NCBI RefSeq assembly: GCF_040581485.1
Contig: NC_090132.1
Coordinates: 11,109,001-11,173,000 of the forward strand
Reading direction: 5' to 3'
Source: Linepithema humile
Taxonomy: Eukaryota > Arthropoda > Insecta > Hymenoptera > Formicidae
Length of the DNA: 64,000 bases
Made by a program: the position numbers and the translations under genes. Positions 38,638 to 52,724 of this stretch are shown piece by piece. The notes beneath the pieces are model-generated. The model was not told where the DNA came from. It made no database searches and saw only the letters and a program-made list of their open reading frames with translations. The number at the start of each line of letters is the position of its first letter. Position 1 is the stretch's first letter.

Positions 38638-41230
38638 CTAGAATTTTCAAATATATATATGTATAAGCTGGAATACAATAGAGAATATCAAATTAGAATC
38701 GGACGTTTCATTCGCCGCGTCAATTACTGGGATCGATAAAAATAAATTTTGATCTATGAAATATTATGTCATCGCGGTCCGTTGTGAATACAATGTTGTT
38801 TTTCGTATCAATATCGGTTGAAAATAATAATATCAAATGTGAATTATGAATAGGATAGGAATATCATATTCTAGATATGATATTATTCATGATTTATCTT
38901 TACAAATGCTAAAAAAGGAAACTTTCTTGCTATAATGATTCACAAATACTATTTTTGTCTGATTTTTTCTCTTTCTCTCAAATTATATCTAACACTCGTG
39001 TATTATGTCACAAAAATCTAAATAAAAATTATTTGCTTGAATATATTAAAATTCTTTGTAAAAGAATGTATATTTCATTTTAATTAGTTTTTTGTTGGTG
39101 GCATGTATTATATGTTCAAACTCATTATTTATATTGCATATGCGTGTTGAGATATATCGATACAGTGTTGTCGATCATCAATGACTTTAATATGCCGTCA
39201 GTTTAGTATGTTGACAGAGTCTTATATAAAAATTGGTATCATTCCTCAAAACTGTCTTCACAGAATAATCTATTCTCTTTGCTGACACGAGCACGTATAA
39301 AAATACATACTATCATGTCGGGCGCGTGATACGCACTGGCCTAGTCGTACGCATCGTTGTGTCGGATAGTGTAGTGTATCGTCAGGCGCCGACGCTTCGC
39401 CCCCTTTCTCTCCATCCCACCGCGACTCCACACTCACGACTCGTCCTATCCCCCTCCCCCGAAACCGCGAAACCACGAAACTCCACGCTGGAAAAGCTGT
39501 AAGCTCCTACCTGCTCGACAGTCGCGTGGCTACTGCGCCACAGTGTGCACGGAAGCATTGTAAAACATCAGTCGAATGGGAAACCGCAAGAGGCAAGCGT
39601 TTCCTTCTCCACGAAAACACGCAGTCCGCGATTAACGCCGCGCAAAACGCATCGCGCCGCGGCTGATTTCCGCGGCCACGAACCACAGAATGCGATTGCA
39701 CGCATGCTGTATGCGGCGTGCCATCGTTTCTTATGCAGAGTCCGCGACTTGCACTATGTTGGAATGCAATTGATTTTCCAATAATCGCATGCTTTTGGAA
39801 TGATTTCAATTACTCGTATTAAGCTATAAATCTTATACTAATTAAGTTTCAGACGGAATTGTGCAAGCGAATTATAAGAAAAGATGTTAAATTTCAAGGG
39901 AAATAACAAAATGTAAAATAAAAGAAAATGTTGAATAACTCGAAAATAGAAAAATCGTTTCTAATACTCAACTATTTCACTCTTTTATCAATATGTCATT
40001 TTGTAGCAAACTATTTAGACTTTACAAATTGATAATTACAAGTAATTCAATTAACGCTCTAAAATTATGTATACATATTCGAAATAATTCCGTACAAAAT
40101 CTAATATATTTCTACTGCGTTTTTCGATACCATCTTAACAGCAATCTGTCTCCTGTCAATGGGAAGACAAAAAGTCTTGGTGAAAATAGAAATGGAAAGA
40201 AACAAGTCGATCTCAATTTTCATTAGTTAGGTATCCATTTTGCGCATATCATAAAGCATCGTGGACAGCAATCGCACATTTATTCGACATTGATATGACG
40301 TATGAATATTAAAACATAAAGTATCGCCTCTAAATTTTCATCGACGTGGAAATTGCCGTTTCTGAATAATGTATGGTCTTATTAAAATCTAATTGCATTA
40401 CAGTTCGCTGTACGGTGCGTCATTTTGGTACAAACCGGGATTATCAAGCCGGCTAATTCTACGTGACACACGTGTCTCAATTACTTCGTTATTCATTTAG
40501 TCATTAATGCTTCGATTTTAATTTAGATTTAGAGAATGCTATCGCGCTTGCGCATTCCGAAAGAGATATTCTATTGGAAACTATTATTAGTATAATAGTG
40601 CAAATTTTCACGTTCGTAGCTGTATACGTCGTACATAAAAAAGAAACCCTTGAGAAACGAACCCACGCTTTTCTAAGGATCCAATGCTAAATCGTTCAAA
40701 CATCCTGCTTATTTTTCTATAAAGTTGAAAAGAGAATTGCAAATATAATATGGAAGTATTATATAAATCTCACGCGCGAGCCGCTATCTTTCGTGGGCAG
40801 CGGAAAATATGCGGCCATTCGCATAAACCGTATACCTTTCGGAATTGTTCGTGAAATATTACTACATCGAGCGAGCATGTGGAATTTACACAAGCAAATT
40901 ACACTTCGGGTATATGAAAGCGGTAATTATAAATCGGCCACTGAAAGCAGAAAATTTATGGGAAGGGTTACGATGGCTAAGGGCTGAGAAAACGCCGAAT
41001 GGCGAAACGGCTGGGCAGTTACAAAGCGGTCAGGAATATCATAATTATAAATTAACAAGTTATACAGCCCACGCGTTAAAAGACGGCGTGGCGCAATAGG
41101 AAAGAACATAATTAAAAATGTGCGGGCTTATTGTAAGAGTGAGGTTGCATCGCAAATTATTATCTTTTGTAGAGAAACTGTCAATGAGTAACGTTAAGAT
41201 CGTTTGTTTTCAAAGAGGATTTCATTTTAA
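38635..41230. other. No gene seen; CpG-rich patch at 39,270-39,790
   Basis: AT-rich DNA around one GC-rich patch. The patch holds opposing frames of 68, 79 and 100 codons with no motif. A second mixed patch at 40,770-41,100 likewise has overlapping frames only. Confidence 0.45.
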
Positions 41231-42663
<1,433 letters not shown>

Positions 42664-42704
42664 ACACACCACACACGCGCGCACGCACACACACGCACAC
42701 GCAT
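42664..42704. repeat. CA/CG-rich microsatellite
   Basis: Imperfect CA repeats with CG interruptions, lying immediately left of the Tc1/mariner element. Confidence 0.9.
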
Positions 42705-42717
42705 ACATAAGATGAGG

Positions 42718-43470
42718 CATCTAAAGCAGGCCACCTGAAAAACTCGCCTGCTTTTGGCAATATAAAAAATGTATTAGACCAATCTTGTTTAGTTTCAAGG
42801 GAGATATAATCTGATGTCAATAGTTTTTTTGTAAGTGGAGATATTATAGGCTCATCTACAATGTGCTTTTTGCGTCTTGTTTCGTGCCTTCTGCTTTTTG
42901 TTGTTTGTTTCTTGTACTTTTGTCATATGGAACTGTGAAACATTGTCATGTACAATTTGTTTCTTCTGAATTTGCGAAGAAAAATGTTATTTTACATTGA
43001 TTAATCATAGATCAATATTCAACAGCACTCTTATTGACTAATGATGTTTAAGGTAATATTTTAAGATAATTTTAATGTATGAACTATGAATATCGATTAA
43101 ATAAAATAAATAAATATTCGATACCATTGTTGTCATACGATGTTTCTTTGTTTTCTGTCGCTCGAGATAAAAGTTGACGAACTTCGTAAGAAACAAGAAA
43201 CATGATTATCGGTAAAACAGTGCTCAAAGAGGCAAAAAGATAACAAACAAAAAGCAAAAAACAGGAAGCAAAGAGCACATTGTAGATGAGCCTTATAGGT
43301 GATGCGAAGGTCAACTTTGTTTTTTTAAATGGAATAATATGTTTTTTTTACTTATAGAACGTTTTAAGACGCGTACAGTGACCTATGATTAAAAATCATT
43401 CAAGATCGTTAAAGGTTCAAGTTGACTGTGATGGAAAATAATTTACTTCAAGGAACCAATCGAACACTTT
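42718..43470. repeat. Left terminal inverted repeat of the Tc1/mariner element (interrupted)
   Basis: About 300 bp of this interval match the reverse complement of 44,701-44,997, in order, on both sides of a 444-bp insertion at 42,849-43,292. The inner end, near 43,441-43,470, corresponds to the reverse complement of the last codons of the transposase. Confidence 0.85.
42849..43292. mobile_element. Nested 444-bp inverted-repeat element with TTATA duplication
   Basis: The ends are GGCTCATCTACAATGTGC and its reverse complement. The flanking pentamer TTATA occurs at 42,844-42,848 and again at 43,293-43,297. Removing 42,849-43,297 rejoins sequence that parallels the uninterrupted right arm of the host element, which confirms an insertion. 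Arms remain recognisably inverted for about 50-70 bp with more decay inward, and no transposase is present. A 76-codon minus frame across it is incidental. The 5-bp duplication does not match the TA or 8-bp duplications of the commonest insect families, so the superfamily is left open. Confidence 0.85.
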
Positions 43471-43681
43471 CGCGTCTTCTCTGATTGTTGGCATATTGCT
43501 CTTGTAATCGCTATACGGATCGTAAAATGTAAATAAACATTCAATCACGTTATACGCTTCATAATATGAATACAGCGTACGTTGCATACTATTATTAATT
43601 TGCGATATGTTACTGACCAAAGCGCGGCTTTATAATATTCAAATTTCCAAAATGCATTATATAAAAGTAAAGAAAGTTGAT

Positions 43682-44749
43682 ATGGTTTTCAGTTAATGTG
43701 AATGTCGCCAAATTATGAGAGTAGTAGTGCGTTTGTATGCTGAAAGATTTCCCGATCATGTCAGACCTTCACAATCTATCTTTTCAAACAAAATAAAAAA
43801 TTTTCAAGAAACCGGAAGCATGGATGACAAACGACACTAACAATCCAAGAAAGCAACTTATGATGGAAATGCGATGAATATTTTAGCAGCTAAAGCACGA
43901 AATGCACATGTGTCAGGACAAAACAACTTGAACGTGAGAGTGGCATCAGTCAACAAAGTGTTTTGCGAATACTCCATTTCAACAAATTTTACCCTTTCCA
44001 CATTTTACTTTGTCAACAACTATATGGAAATGATTTTCAAAATCGTTTAGAATTCTGCGAATGGGGCCTACGGAAACTGCAAAATGATGATATGTTCTTG
44101 AGCAAAATTTTGTTTACGGACGAAGTTACATTTACAAACCATTGGCAAGTTAATCTTTGCAACATGCATTATTGGTCAGTAGAAAATCCACGGTAGCTGA
44201 GAAAAATGAACAAAGACCTTGATTTGCAAACGTCTAATGCGGACTTCTTAATAATAAAATAATTGCTTCCTATTTTATTGATGGGGCATTAAATTGCAGC
44301 AAGTATGAACAGATTTGAACAGAAGTTTTGCCACAATTGTTACAAGATATTCCACTGTACATACGATAATTCATGTGGTACCAGCAAGACAGACAATGTT
44401 CTGTTCATTCTGCATGAATTATTACAAAGTTTCTTAACAGGAACTTTGGAGATCATTGGATCTGTTAATTAGGAAATCTCACAAATGGCCTGCACATTCC
44501 CCAGACTTGACACCTCTAGACTTTTATTTACGGGGAAAATGAAAACAAGTGTACAGCGAGATGCCAACATCCAAAGAAGACATGAAAGAGCGTATAAGAA
44601 AAACTTGCTGTGTGATTGATTCAAATGAAATTCGACATGCCATGTCATTCATATCAAAATGCTTTAGAGCATCGACGCTCAAAGTCACCATTTTTACCGA
44701 AGTGTTCAATCAGTTCCTTGAATTATTTTCCATGATAGATGATCTTTAA
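43682..44749 (+). pseudogene. Tc1/mariner-superfamily transposase, inactivated
   Basis: An intact family member would bind the element's inverted ends through an N-terminal helix-turn-helix region and catalyse cut-and-paste transposition with a DDE/D domain. Recognisable pieces occur in order: an N-terminal region with RLYAERFPD (frame of 43,682), a second HTH segment with ESGISQQSVLRILH (frame of 43,963), the first catalytic Asp in FTDEVTF (44,119-44,121) followed by the YWSVENPR motif, the second Asp in WYQQD (44,388-44,390), the third in SPDLTPLDF (44,504-44,506), and a C-terminal tail ending at TAA 44,747-44,749. It is broken by stops at 43,694, 43,838, 44,194, 44,367 and 44,540 among others, and by at least three frame changes. 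The spacing of the second and third Asp is about 37-38 residues allowing for indels, longer than the classic mariner 34, so the subfamily is not assigned. Confidence 0.92.
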
Positions 44750-44997
44750 CGACCTTGAATGACCTTTAACCATAGATCATTGTCTTAAAATGCTCTATTA
44801 GAAAGTAAGTAAAAAAATATATCATTCTATTTAAAAAAACAAAGTTGACCTTCGCATCTTCTCTATACCTCCACCTATAAAAAACTTATTGACATCAGAT
44901 TATGTCCCCCTTAAAACCAAGCAAGATTGGTCTGATGCATTTTTTATATCGCCGACGACAAAAGCAGACGAGTTATTCAGGTGATCTGTTTTAGATG
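44701..44997. repeat. Right terminal inverted repeat of the Tc1/mariner element
   Basis: This is the uninterrupted partner of the left arm. It includes the last ~16 codons and stop codon of the transposase, so the coding end lies inside the inverted repeat. Confidence 0.85.
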
Positions 44998-46322
44998 TTT
45001 ACCTTGTATATTTGTGTATTGTAAATGTTTATGTTTATGTTCAAATGTTTATGTTTTATATTTATAAAAAGATTGTATGACTCATGTCTTCCCTCTGCAA
45101 TAAATAACTCATTTATATGCTATAAAGAATTTCAAATAAAGACAAATAAAGTCGTAAAAGAATCTTTGTGTACAATAATCGCATAGAAATAAAATAACTT
45201 TTGATTTAATAATAAATGCAGATTGGCATAACGGGAACACGCGTAGAGTGGAAAAACTATTCCTCCGTCACTTCTTACGCCAGGAGACGATACATCTCAA
45301 AGTTGGAATATCGAGTAATCTTCATTTTAAAGAAATCCTCGCTGATGATAGCGGCGATGACTCGTTACAATAGCCATGCGAGCACTCCGGACTCCGGGCA
45401 TCACGTGACGCTCTCTTTCCGTTAAAACCGCTCGAGCAAGCGGCCACATACAACTATGGTTTGAACGTTTCAAGTCCTAACCGCGCTTTTCCCTTTGTCG
45501 GAATCGTGGTGAGTATGTGTCGGCGTCTAGGGTTGGTGAGCGGGGTTTGGGGTTGGCCGCGTAGCAGGAAAAGTCTTTAAAAGGGCTCTAGGAGCATAGG
45601 TAGGACAGACTGAGAGATAGGTGAATGAGTACGTGAGTACATATTTGTTTAGTTAGAAGCACTCACTCCCTCTATCTTCCGTTTATCCTTTGTTCCTCTC
45701 CCCCCTCCCCCCCCTCTCACCCACCTCCTCTAACTTCCGCCCTCTCCCACTTTCTTTATTAACTTTCTATCTTCTATTTTTATCTTTACTATCCCTTTTC
45801 TACTTTTCTCTCTACTAAGCGCTCCTTGTGATTTGATAAACAATTTCAGGAAGTTTTTTCTCTCTTTTTCTTTGCATGCATCTTTAAATCTCTTTTAACA
45901 AGATTTTCGACAATGATACTAAAACTGTATATTTATTAATATTAATATTAAAATTTTATGATAATTACTCGCAAGAAATAGTAGAAAAAGTGTTCTTTTG
46001 TAAATCGTCGGAAAGAAAAAGGCATTTTATGGTTGTTATAACACACAATTGAATCAAGTACTCATATGACTTGCAAGGAATAAGAAAAGTAAAGGGTAAG
46101 CTCTGATAACCTGGTGACCGTTTATAAGTACATTTGTTCAAAAACTGATGTAGTGTTATATTAAAATAACGTACTACACACGAGGGACTGTAAGTAGGTA
46201 AGAGTTTTCCAGCGGTTTTCCCCTTTCTTTCTCTCTCATTCTCATTCTCATTCTCTCACTCTCATCCTCCTTTCTTTTTTTCTTTTTCTCTTCTTTGTTC
46301 TGTCATTCTCTTTTTATAAGAG
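44998..46322. other. No gene seen; CpG-rich patch and pyrimidine tracts
   Basis: AT-rich DNA leads into a GC-rich stretch (about 45,230-45,640) that includes a CACGTG hexamer near 45,402 and a donor-like GTG|GTGAGTA near 45,509-45,517, suggestive but insufficient for a first exon. C- and CT-rich tracts follow at 45,665-45,745 and 46,223-46,300. Confidence 0.35.
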
Positions 46323-46771
46323 TGTTCCATGGAAAGTTATTGATACTAATTGTCATTTTCAAACGCACATAGAGAATAAGGAAAGTAAAATATCTTTTAA
46401 CAGAGGACATTTTGCAGCTTTATTTACATACAAACTAAAGACAATCGGAAATATTTTTATCATAAAATCAATATTTATAAAAATATGCCTAAAAAATTTC
46501 GCTAACTTTAATGGTGTATATTACAGTTATAGTTTCCGAAAGCGACTTGATTGTTGTTATAATTATGACGATGTATATTTTAAAAATATATACCATTAAG
46601 GTAACGATATTTGACTTTTTTTTATAATGTTTATTTAATGATGAAAATATTATCAGTTTATATGTAAATAAAACTGCAAAATGTTCTGTTATAAGGTATT
46701 TTACTTTTCTTGCTTCCTATCTGTGTTTAAAAATGACAGCTAATTAGTTTCAGCAACTTTCCATGGGACCA
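46323..46771. mobile_element. Foldback element with ~215-bp arms
   Basis: The left half (from CCATGGAAAGTT at 46,327) is matched in reverse complement by the right half (to AACTTTCCATGG at 46,755-46,766). Matching blocks run in order through TCATTTT, GGAAAGTAAAATA, CATTTTGCAG and TTTATTTACATA to an inner pair around TTAATGGTGTATA near 46,509-46,521 and TATACCATTAA near 46,589-46,599. Identity is roughly 75-80% with small indels, so it is older than the 30-kb foldback. No coding frame is inside. Exact ends and target duplication are not clear. Confidence 0.82.
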
Positions 46772-47454
46772 TGTATGTATCTCTTTTTCCGTTTGTCCAG
46801 TTCGTATCTTGTGTTTTTTATTCTTTTTTTCTTTTTTTTTCCTATCTCTGCTACAGTTCCCGTTTTCCGCGATTTCCGCTGAAACTGGATGAATAGATAA
46901 ACGAACGAAGCGAATGGAAACAAGAAGGAAATTATTTCTTGTCGCGAGTTTCTTCTTCCGACTTTGCCGTATCTTGAGTCAGAGAACTTAAATCCGTTGC
47001 GATAATACATTTAATGTGCAAGATTCACACTGAGAAACAAGATTTTATTTAACGGCGGAGAATAATTTAAATAGTGACAAATTGAAAAAATATTTGGAGA
47101 AAAATTCGACTTGATATTATCGACCGGTATACGAAATATTATTATTAGAAAATTTTATTTAAACTTGCGGGTTATTATATAGAGTTACTAATATTCATTT
47201 TTATAGCATTTGCACATAACGTATTTAAATGCATAATTTATTCCGTCATTTGCACAGCTTTTTAAACAAATTTTCATATTTGTGTAATTTATATATATGT
47301 ATATGTATATATAGGACGTAGTAAAACTAAATTTAAATTAATGATTAATTAATTTTACAAAGAGTTCGACGATTTATTTAAAAACGATTACATAACGATT
47401 TATTCAATGTTGTAAAAAACATAAATGTCATATATGTCATATATAAATTTTTTC
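46772..47454. other. No gene seen
   Basis: AT-rich sequence with a T-rich tract near 46,815-46,840 and short TA/TG simple sequence near 47,290-47,313. The minus frame at 46,750-47,010 has no motif. Confidence 0.5.
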
Positions 47455-47501
47455 GTAAAGTAAAAGTAAAGTATATATATTATACTTTACTTTTACTTTA
47501 C
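47455..47501. repeat. Perfect 21-bp-arm hairpin
   Basis: GTAAAGTAAAAGTAAAGTATA (21 bases, 47,455-47,475) is followed by a 5-nt loop and its exact reverse complement at 47,481-47,501. Flanking AAATTTTT-like sequence extends partial pairing. It is too short for a typical MITE. Confidence 0.93.
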
Positions 47502-50500
47502 AAACAAATTTTTAACATCTGAAAAAAATTATGATGAAAATAAATACGTTTAGAAATCGTACGTTTTTCTGTACACAACTATTGACGTTATACGTCTTGC
47601 GCCAACACTCATACGTATAGTGTGCAAATGTCAAAGTGTACAAGAGAAGTAGCTCACGATATTTTGCGGACGTTTGATGGATTCGAATGACCGGAGAATT
47701 TTCGAGCGGAACGTCGCACACGTGTGCTCGTGAGACGGGGAGTAGGAGGTAGTATATAAACGACAAACGGAGGTTCACTGGTTGTGTGTGCCTATATGTG
47801 TATGCCTTGATCGCAGTAGAGTTTGGGGGTGGATCAGGAAGTCGGAGAGATGTAGGAGGGTGCGTCGTATATCGATACTCGCACGGTCGAGTGTTTGCAG
47901 CGATATTTGGTCCATTTCCATTTGGCGCACGTGGCGCGTTTACGGTTCACACCTCTTACCGCCTCACCCTCGTCGACCACCTCCAGCCGCCCCCTCGCTT
48001 GCCCGTACCAACCCCGTGTAATGGACACGCAAGGTGTCGGCGACTATGCAAACGAAGCCTCTCGACCTTATGGGTGGAGGTTTATGTGTGGGCTGTAGGG
48101 AAACGTAATTGTCCAATAAGCGTTATTCTTGCAAATTTTTGACCTCTCGACGTTAATTCCGATACGATTCTGATGTTTTGAGCAGTAGGGAATATTATTG
48201 TGGAAATTGAAGCAATTCAAGGGATGATTTGAAGATGTACCTTTAAGAAAATAAAAACATTTTTTTTTAAATTAACAGACAGATTCCTGAAAAATAATAT
48301 TTAAATTAAAAGAAATAAAGACTGCGTTTTTAATCTTGTTTTAACTTATTAAAATTTTAATAAAGATTATATAGAGAGGATTGAATAAAATTACAACTTA
48401 TTTATTTCTAAAGTTTTTTATTTTAATATATTGTAGTAATTAATTTTTGTCGCTTCCATTTTAAAAGTATACCTATTTTTTATACATTTACATTTTAAAT
48501 TGTTTAATATAATAGAAAGTAAAAAAAAATTAATTTACAAAATTTTTGTTTCTTATGTACTTTTTTCTTTTATTATTTTGTTAGGTTAAGAAGAAAAAAT
48601 ATCGAAGAAAGTAGTAAGATAGTGAACTAAGCACCATATTGATTCGGCCGCGATATAAACGTGCATGTATGTTGGGTGTCCGGTATGAAAAAAAATTTAA
48701 TATATCCAAATATATCACAGCAGCAGCAGGCGACGATCGGCCATTCAGAACTCCATAATTTGATATGCAGCGAAATCGGGCGAGAAGGCAGTGATGGGGT
48801 GGAAATGGTTTTTAGGGTGAGCACCAAGATGAGGAAGTACGGTGAAAGAGGGGGTGGGGGGCCGCAGTTACTGATGGGATGTCCCGAACAGATGTGGGCA
48901 TTATTCATTACGACTGACCAACGGGTTTCTTTTAATCCTCTTCATCTTTGAATAAAGGAAGACGTTACTTCGTCTTGGGTCCGTTGCATCTACCGATATA
49001 TCTCGATATATTTACAGCTTTAGGTAATAAAGAATCTCAAAAATTGTACAATAATTATTGATAATATTTGGTAATTGCTGAAAAATTATCAATATTAACA
49101 TTTACTATTAATTTTAACAATTTCTTAACAAACATCAAATTGGTTTTTTTCTAAATAAAATTTTATGGAATATTATCCGTCATAGAATCTTTTACGTCGT
49201 GATTTATATTAGATTAAACGATTTGATGTTTGCAAATTTTATATTGTATTCTGATCTTTCATATGTAAATATATCAACCATTTCTCTTCTTCTTTTCCTA
49301 TCATAATAATAATTATAATTATTATGAATTTAAGCTTGATGAAATAAAATGTAAAAATAAATCAATTTGTCTCTTAATATAAAAGACATCGTATGTGAAT
49401 ATTTATTTTATCCTTTCGGGGATTTCGCTTTTTAGTAGTGTCTACTAAAAGATTACTATCCATTGCCGCCAATGGATTTTACGGTTTAAACAAAACTTTC
49501 CTATATTACCAGTGAAATATGAATACGTCGGCGAAAAGGGGTGCTCCTCGAGTGTGTAAAGCAGGGACGTAAAAGGCGACGTGCGCGGAAGTAGCTCTAT
49601 ATGGTCGACGAATAACGAACGGGTGAAAGGGCGGTGGGTGTCGAAGGGGGTGAAGCGGTCACTTGCCTGCCATTAAGGGAGCCGCGTATTGCTGCTGGCA
49701 AACCCAATTTGTTATCGACTTATTGGCCAAATTACTTACTATTACCGCAGATTTATTTCGCATATTAGTCTCCGGCTACGCCCACTCGTTACGTCTCCAT
49801 TAATTATCATCCGCCGGCGCGTCCATGCGCATTTCCAGTCTTTTAAACGATGCGAGAGTGTACGGGCTAAACTCTTTGAAAGATTTCTCGTGATTTTCGT
49901 TTAAATTTTATAAACGACGTTATATATTGTTATTCTCTCTACCATTTATTTTCAATAATTTTTATTTTGTTAATTAACATGTAATAAATTGTGAACGTAA
50001 TATATTTAAGAATATTTTTTTGCTATTTTATCTTATTTTTTTATATTTTTTTATAACCGTGTCTAAATCTTTTGAAAATAAATTATATTTTTTAATTCTA
50101 TTATATATTATATATTGTATACAGCATAAATATTGATATAAAATATTGAGATGAAGATAATATCTATCACATCTTTTTTAAAATTTATACGCCTATATAG
50201 TAATAATTTGTCTCGCGCGTTGCTTGTAAAATAAAATCGCAGGTTTCAATCTACTCGATGCCAACGAGATTCTGATTGGTGGAATTTCCAAGCGACTCTT
50301 ATGTTTGCAAATTCCCCGATAACTCGCGGAGTCGTTCACGACTGGGATTATGATTCCCACGGAAACTAAAGTACTTTGGAAGAAGCCGATGTAACGTTCT
50401 GGAAATTCCACCGAGAGGCGCTCTTTACACACGAGCTCACTCTCTCACAGGCTGAACATACAATCAACACACGAGTTTACCTTGAGTATTTTTCAAAGGA

Positions 50501-52724
50501 CGACACCGCCGCGTCGACTCTCTCAATATCGACAAACCGCACCGCCGTCAGAGGGGGAGGCAAGCGGTTATTCTGTAAACAATACACACGCGGCGACATT
50601 AACGGCCCACCAAACAAACATCCGCCTACGCTTTCTTATCGTTCAAATGCGCGACAGACCCATTCGTCTCTTTTAAATGCATTACGTTTAAAAATAAAAT
50701 ATGCGAGAAAAATTATTTAACTTTTATATTGATATATTTTTAAAATTTATTTAATTCACATTTGCTCAATTAAATAAAGTATATGTAATTTAATGTATAT
50801 TATAATGATTAAAAAATCATTTCTAGGGGGGGGGGGAGGGATGAGTTTTTTTCAGAAAAATTGAGTTAAATTAGAATTTGCAAACATTCAGCTGTATTTT
50901 TAATTTAATTGTAAGTAAATTATAAAGTTATATAAATTAATCGTGCAGCGTTTTAGCTGATTATCAAAAGGTTTTTTTATAATTGAAGAATATATTTAAG
51001 TAGTCCGAAGGACGATAAAATGCGCCGCGTGTTACCGGCACTTGATATTCATGCACGTTCGTCCATAGCACATCGAACCTCAACTAACGGGTACCCGGCA
51101 ATCTAATAAAGATAAAAAATAACGTCGACTCCTGTGCTCTGTCGAGCGATTCACGTAGTCCGAGCCGTCGGTCCCTCGTGTGTTATATTGAAAAATATAT
51201 ATCTTTACCCATGCTGACCCATCCGTAAGCTGCATATAAACTGCCCCCTTACAGAATCTGTGAGCGACGTCTTAGGGGGTATTAGAATTTCTATACACAC
51301 TCGCTTTTCTCTGTCACAATTGCTTCAACTTTTGAAAATTTATCTTATCTGGGTTGTAAAAAAGAAATATTAAATTTACTATTTTATACATATAGTAGTA
51401 ATTCTGATTCTATATATTGGATTATACGTATATTCATTTAAATAAACACAACAGATTTTACTTTTTTATTCATTTCAAAATAATTTTCTATAAGGAATTT
51501 AATATAAAATATATAATTATAAAATATGGAAAAAATAATTATGAAGCATTTAGTGTGATCTACGTTATTACGGTACATTTAGTGTAAAGTTTAAAAAAAA
51601 AAATGAGTTAAGAATTATGTATTTGCAACGTGTGCCGTCAATCGAGACAAAGCGTCAAGACACTCGCTGAGTAGTTCGGGTCACGTGCGGGATCGATTCG
51701 ATAACGGCCTAAATATTTTTACTTAAGCACCCTGTTGGGACCAACGGTCGTTTGGGCACCTCCATTCATGTCTTCATTATTTTCTGTCCAGTTAGAAACA
51801 AAGTCCACTCTAACTCACCTCTGCTTCGGTGATAAAGTATCCAGTCGTGAAGTCAAATATCGATTGTAAACGACGTGTATATCCTTACTTTAAGTAAAAA
51901 AATTTAAAAACTTATGATTAAAAATTTTTTCTCAAAATTTCTTAATATTTGTTAGATCAAAAGATAAGAATTCGCAAACATTGTCATTAAATGATTAAAA
52001 CTTAGGATAACATCGATTCAATGTTGACATATGTGTCGTACTATAAGTAATGTTTTTCTTTAAACTGTGTAACTTATGATTTAGCTATTATTTAATTTAA
52101 TGCTCTCTTTCGTTTTTGCTCTTTTTACATTACATAATTATTTGCCTAAAGAAGGATGGATCAACGAAGATTACGATAGTGTGCGAAGAAATAGTCGTAC
52201 TACGACTTCACGCACTTACATTTTTTGTGTATATGCGCAAACATAGAACGTGTTCTGTTTATGCAAATAATTCGAAACATGGCCGAATTTTTACATAACG
52301 CGGATTTTTCGATAGATTTTTTGCGCAGATCACAAATCTTGTCGCAAGTCTTTATTCATTTCTGCAAAAGAATGCCATTTCTTGAAATATTTTATTAATT
52401 TTGATAACTTTGACAATAATTTTAATAGGCCGATAATTAATATACCAATAATTGATATCCCATAATTTGTTGAAAATATTACTGATGAATTTAACTTAAA
52501 TATAATGATACACAATTTTTGATTAAGTGCAATATTAAGTGAGAAATCTTTTTGTTTTCAGGTGAGCTTATCCTCGAGAATATCCAAACTATTTCAAAAT
52601 TTTCTACTTTTTTGGACACGTAGGTAAGCGAAATCAAAATTTGAAATGTTAATCGATATAATCACGATTAATAATTTTTATACATTTTTTATGGAATAAT
52701 CATACATTCGAGTCAATTTGAGAC
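47502..52724. other. Alternating CpG-rich patches and AT-rich DNA, no gene recognised
   Basis: GC-richer patches at about 47,640-48,110, 48,640-48,930, 49,520-49,880, 50,260-50,680, 51,010-51,290 and 51,640-51,850 hold short frames (up to 118 codons) that overlap in several frames with no motif. A run of G lies at 50,826-50,836. The remainder is AT-rich with nothing recognised. Confidence 0.4.

Larger units (their letters stand above)
42718..44997 (+). mobile_element. Decayed Tc1/mariner element with ~300-bp terminal inverted repeats
   Basis: The left end (from about 42,718, CATCTAAA, then CACCTGAAAAACTCGCCTGC) is repeated in reverse complement at the right end (to about 44,997). The similarity continues inward for about 300 bp in each arm (left 42,718-43,470 less a nested insertion; right 44,701-44,997). 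A TA lies near each end (42,722-42,723 and 44,992-44,993), as expected for this superfamily, but similarity continues slightly beyond it, so the exact boundary is uncertain. The element contains one broken transposase and a nested 444-bp element. It is about 1.8 kb without the insertion, longer than a typical 1.3-kb mariner because of the long arms. Confidence 0.88.

Noticed and set aside
43084..43314. 76-codon hydrophobic minus-strand frame
   Set aside because: It lies mostly inside the nested 444-bp inverted-repeat element and reads its T-rich arm.
45480..45520. Strong donor-like GTG|GTGAGTA downstream of a CACGTG site
   Set aside because: No start codon, acceptor or protein-like exon supports a gene here; a single donor match is common by chance.
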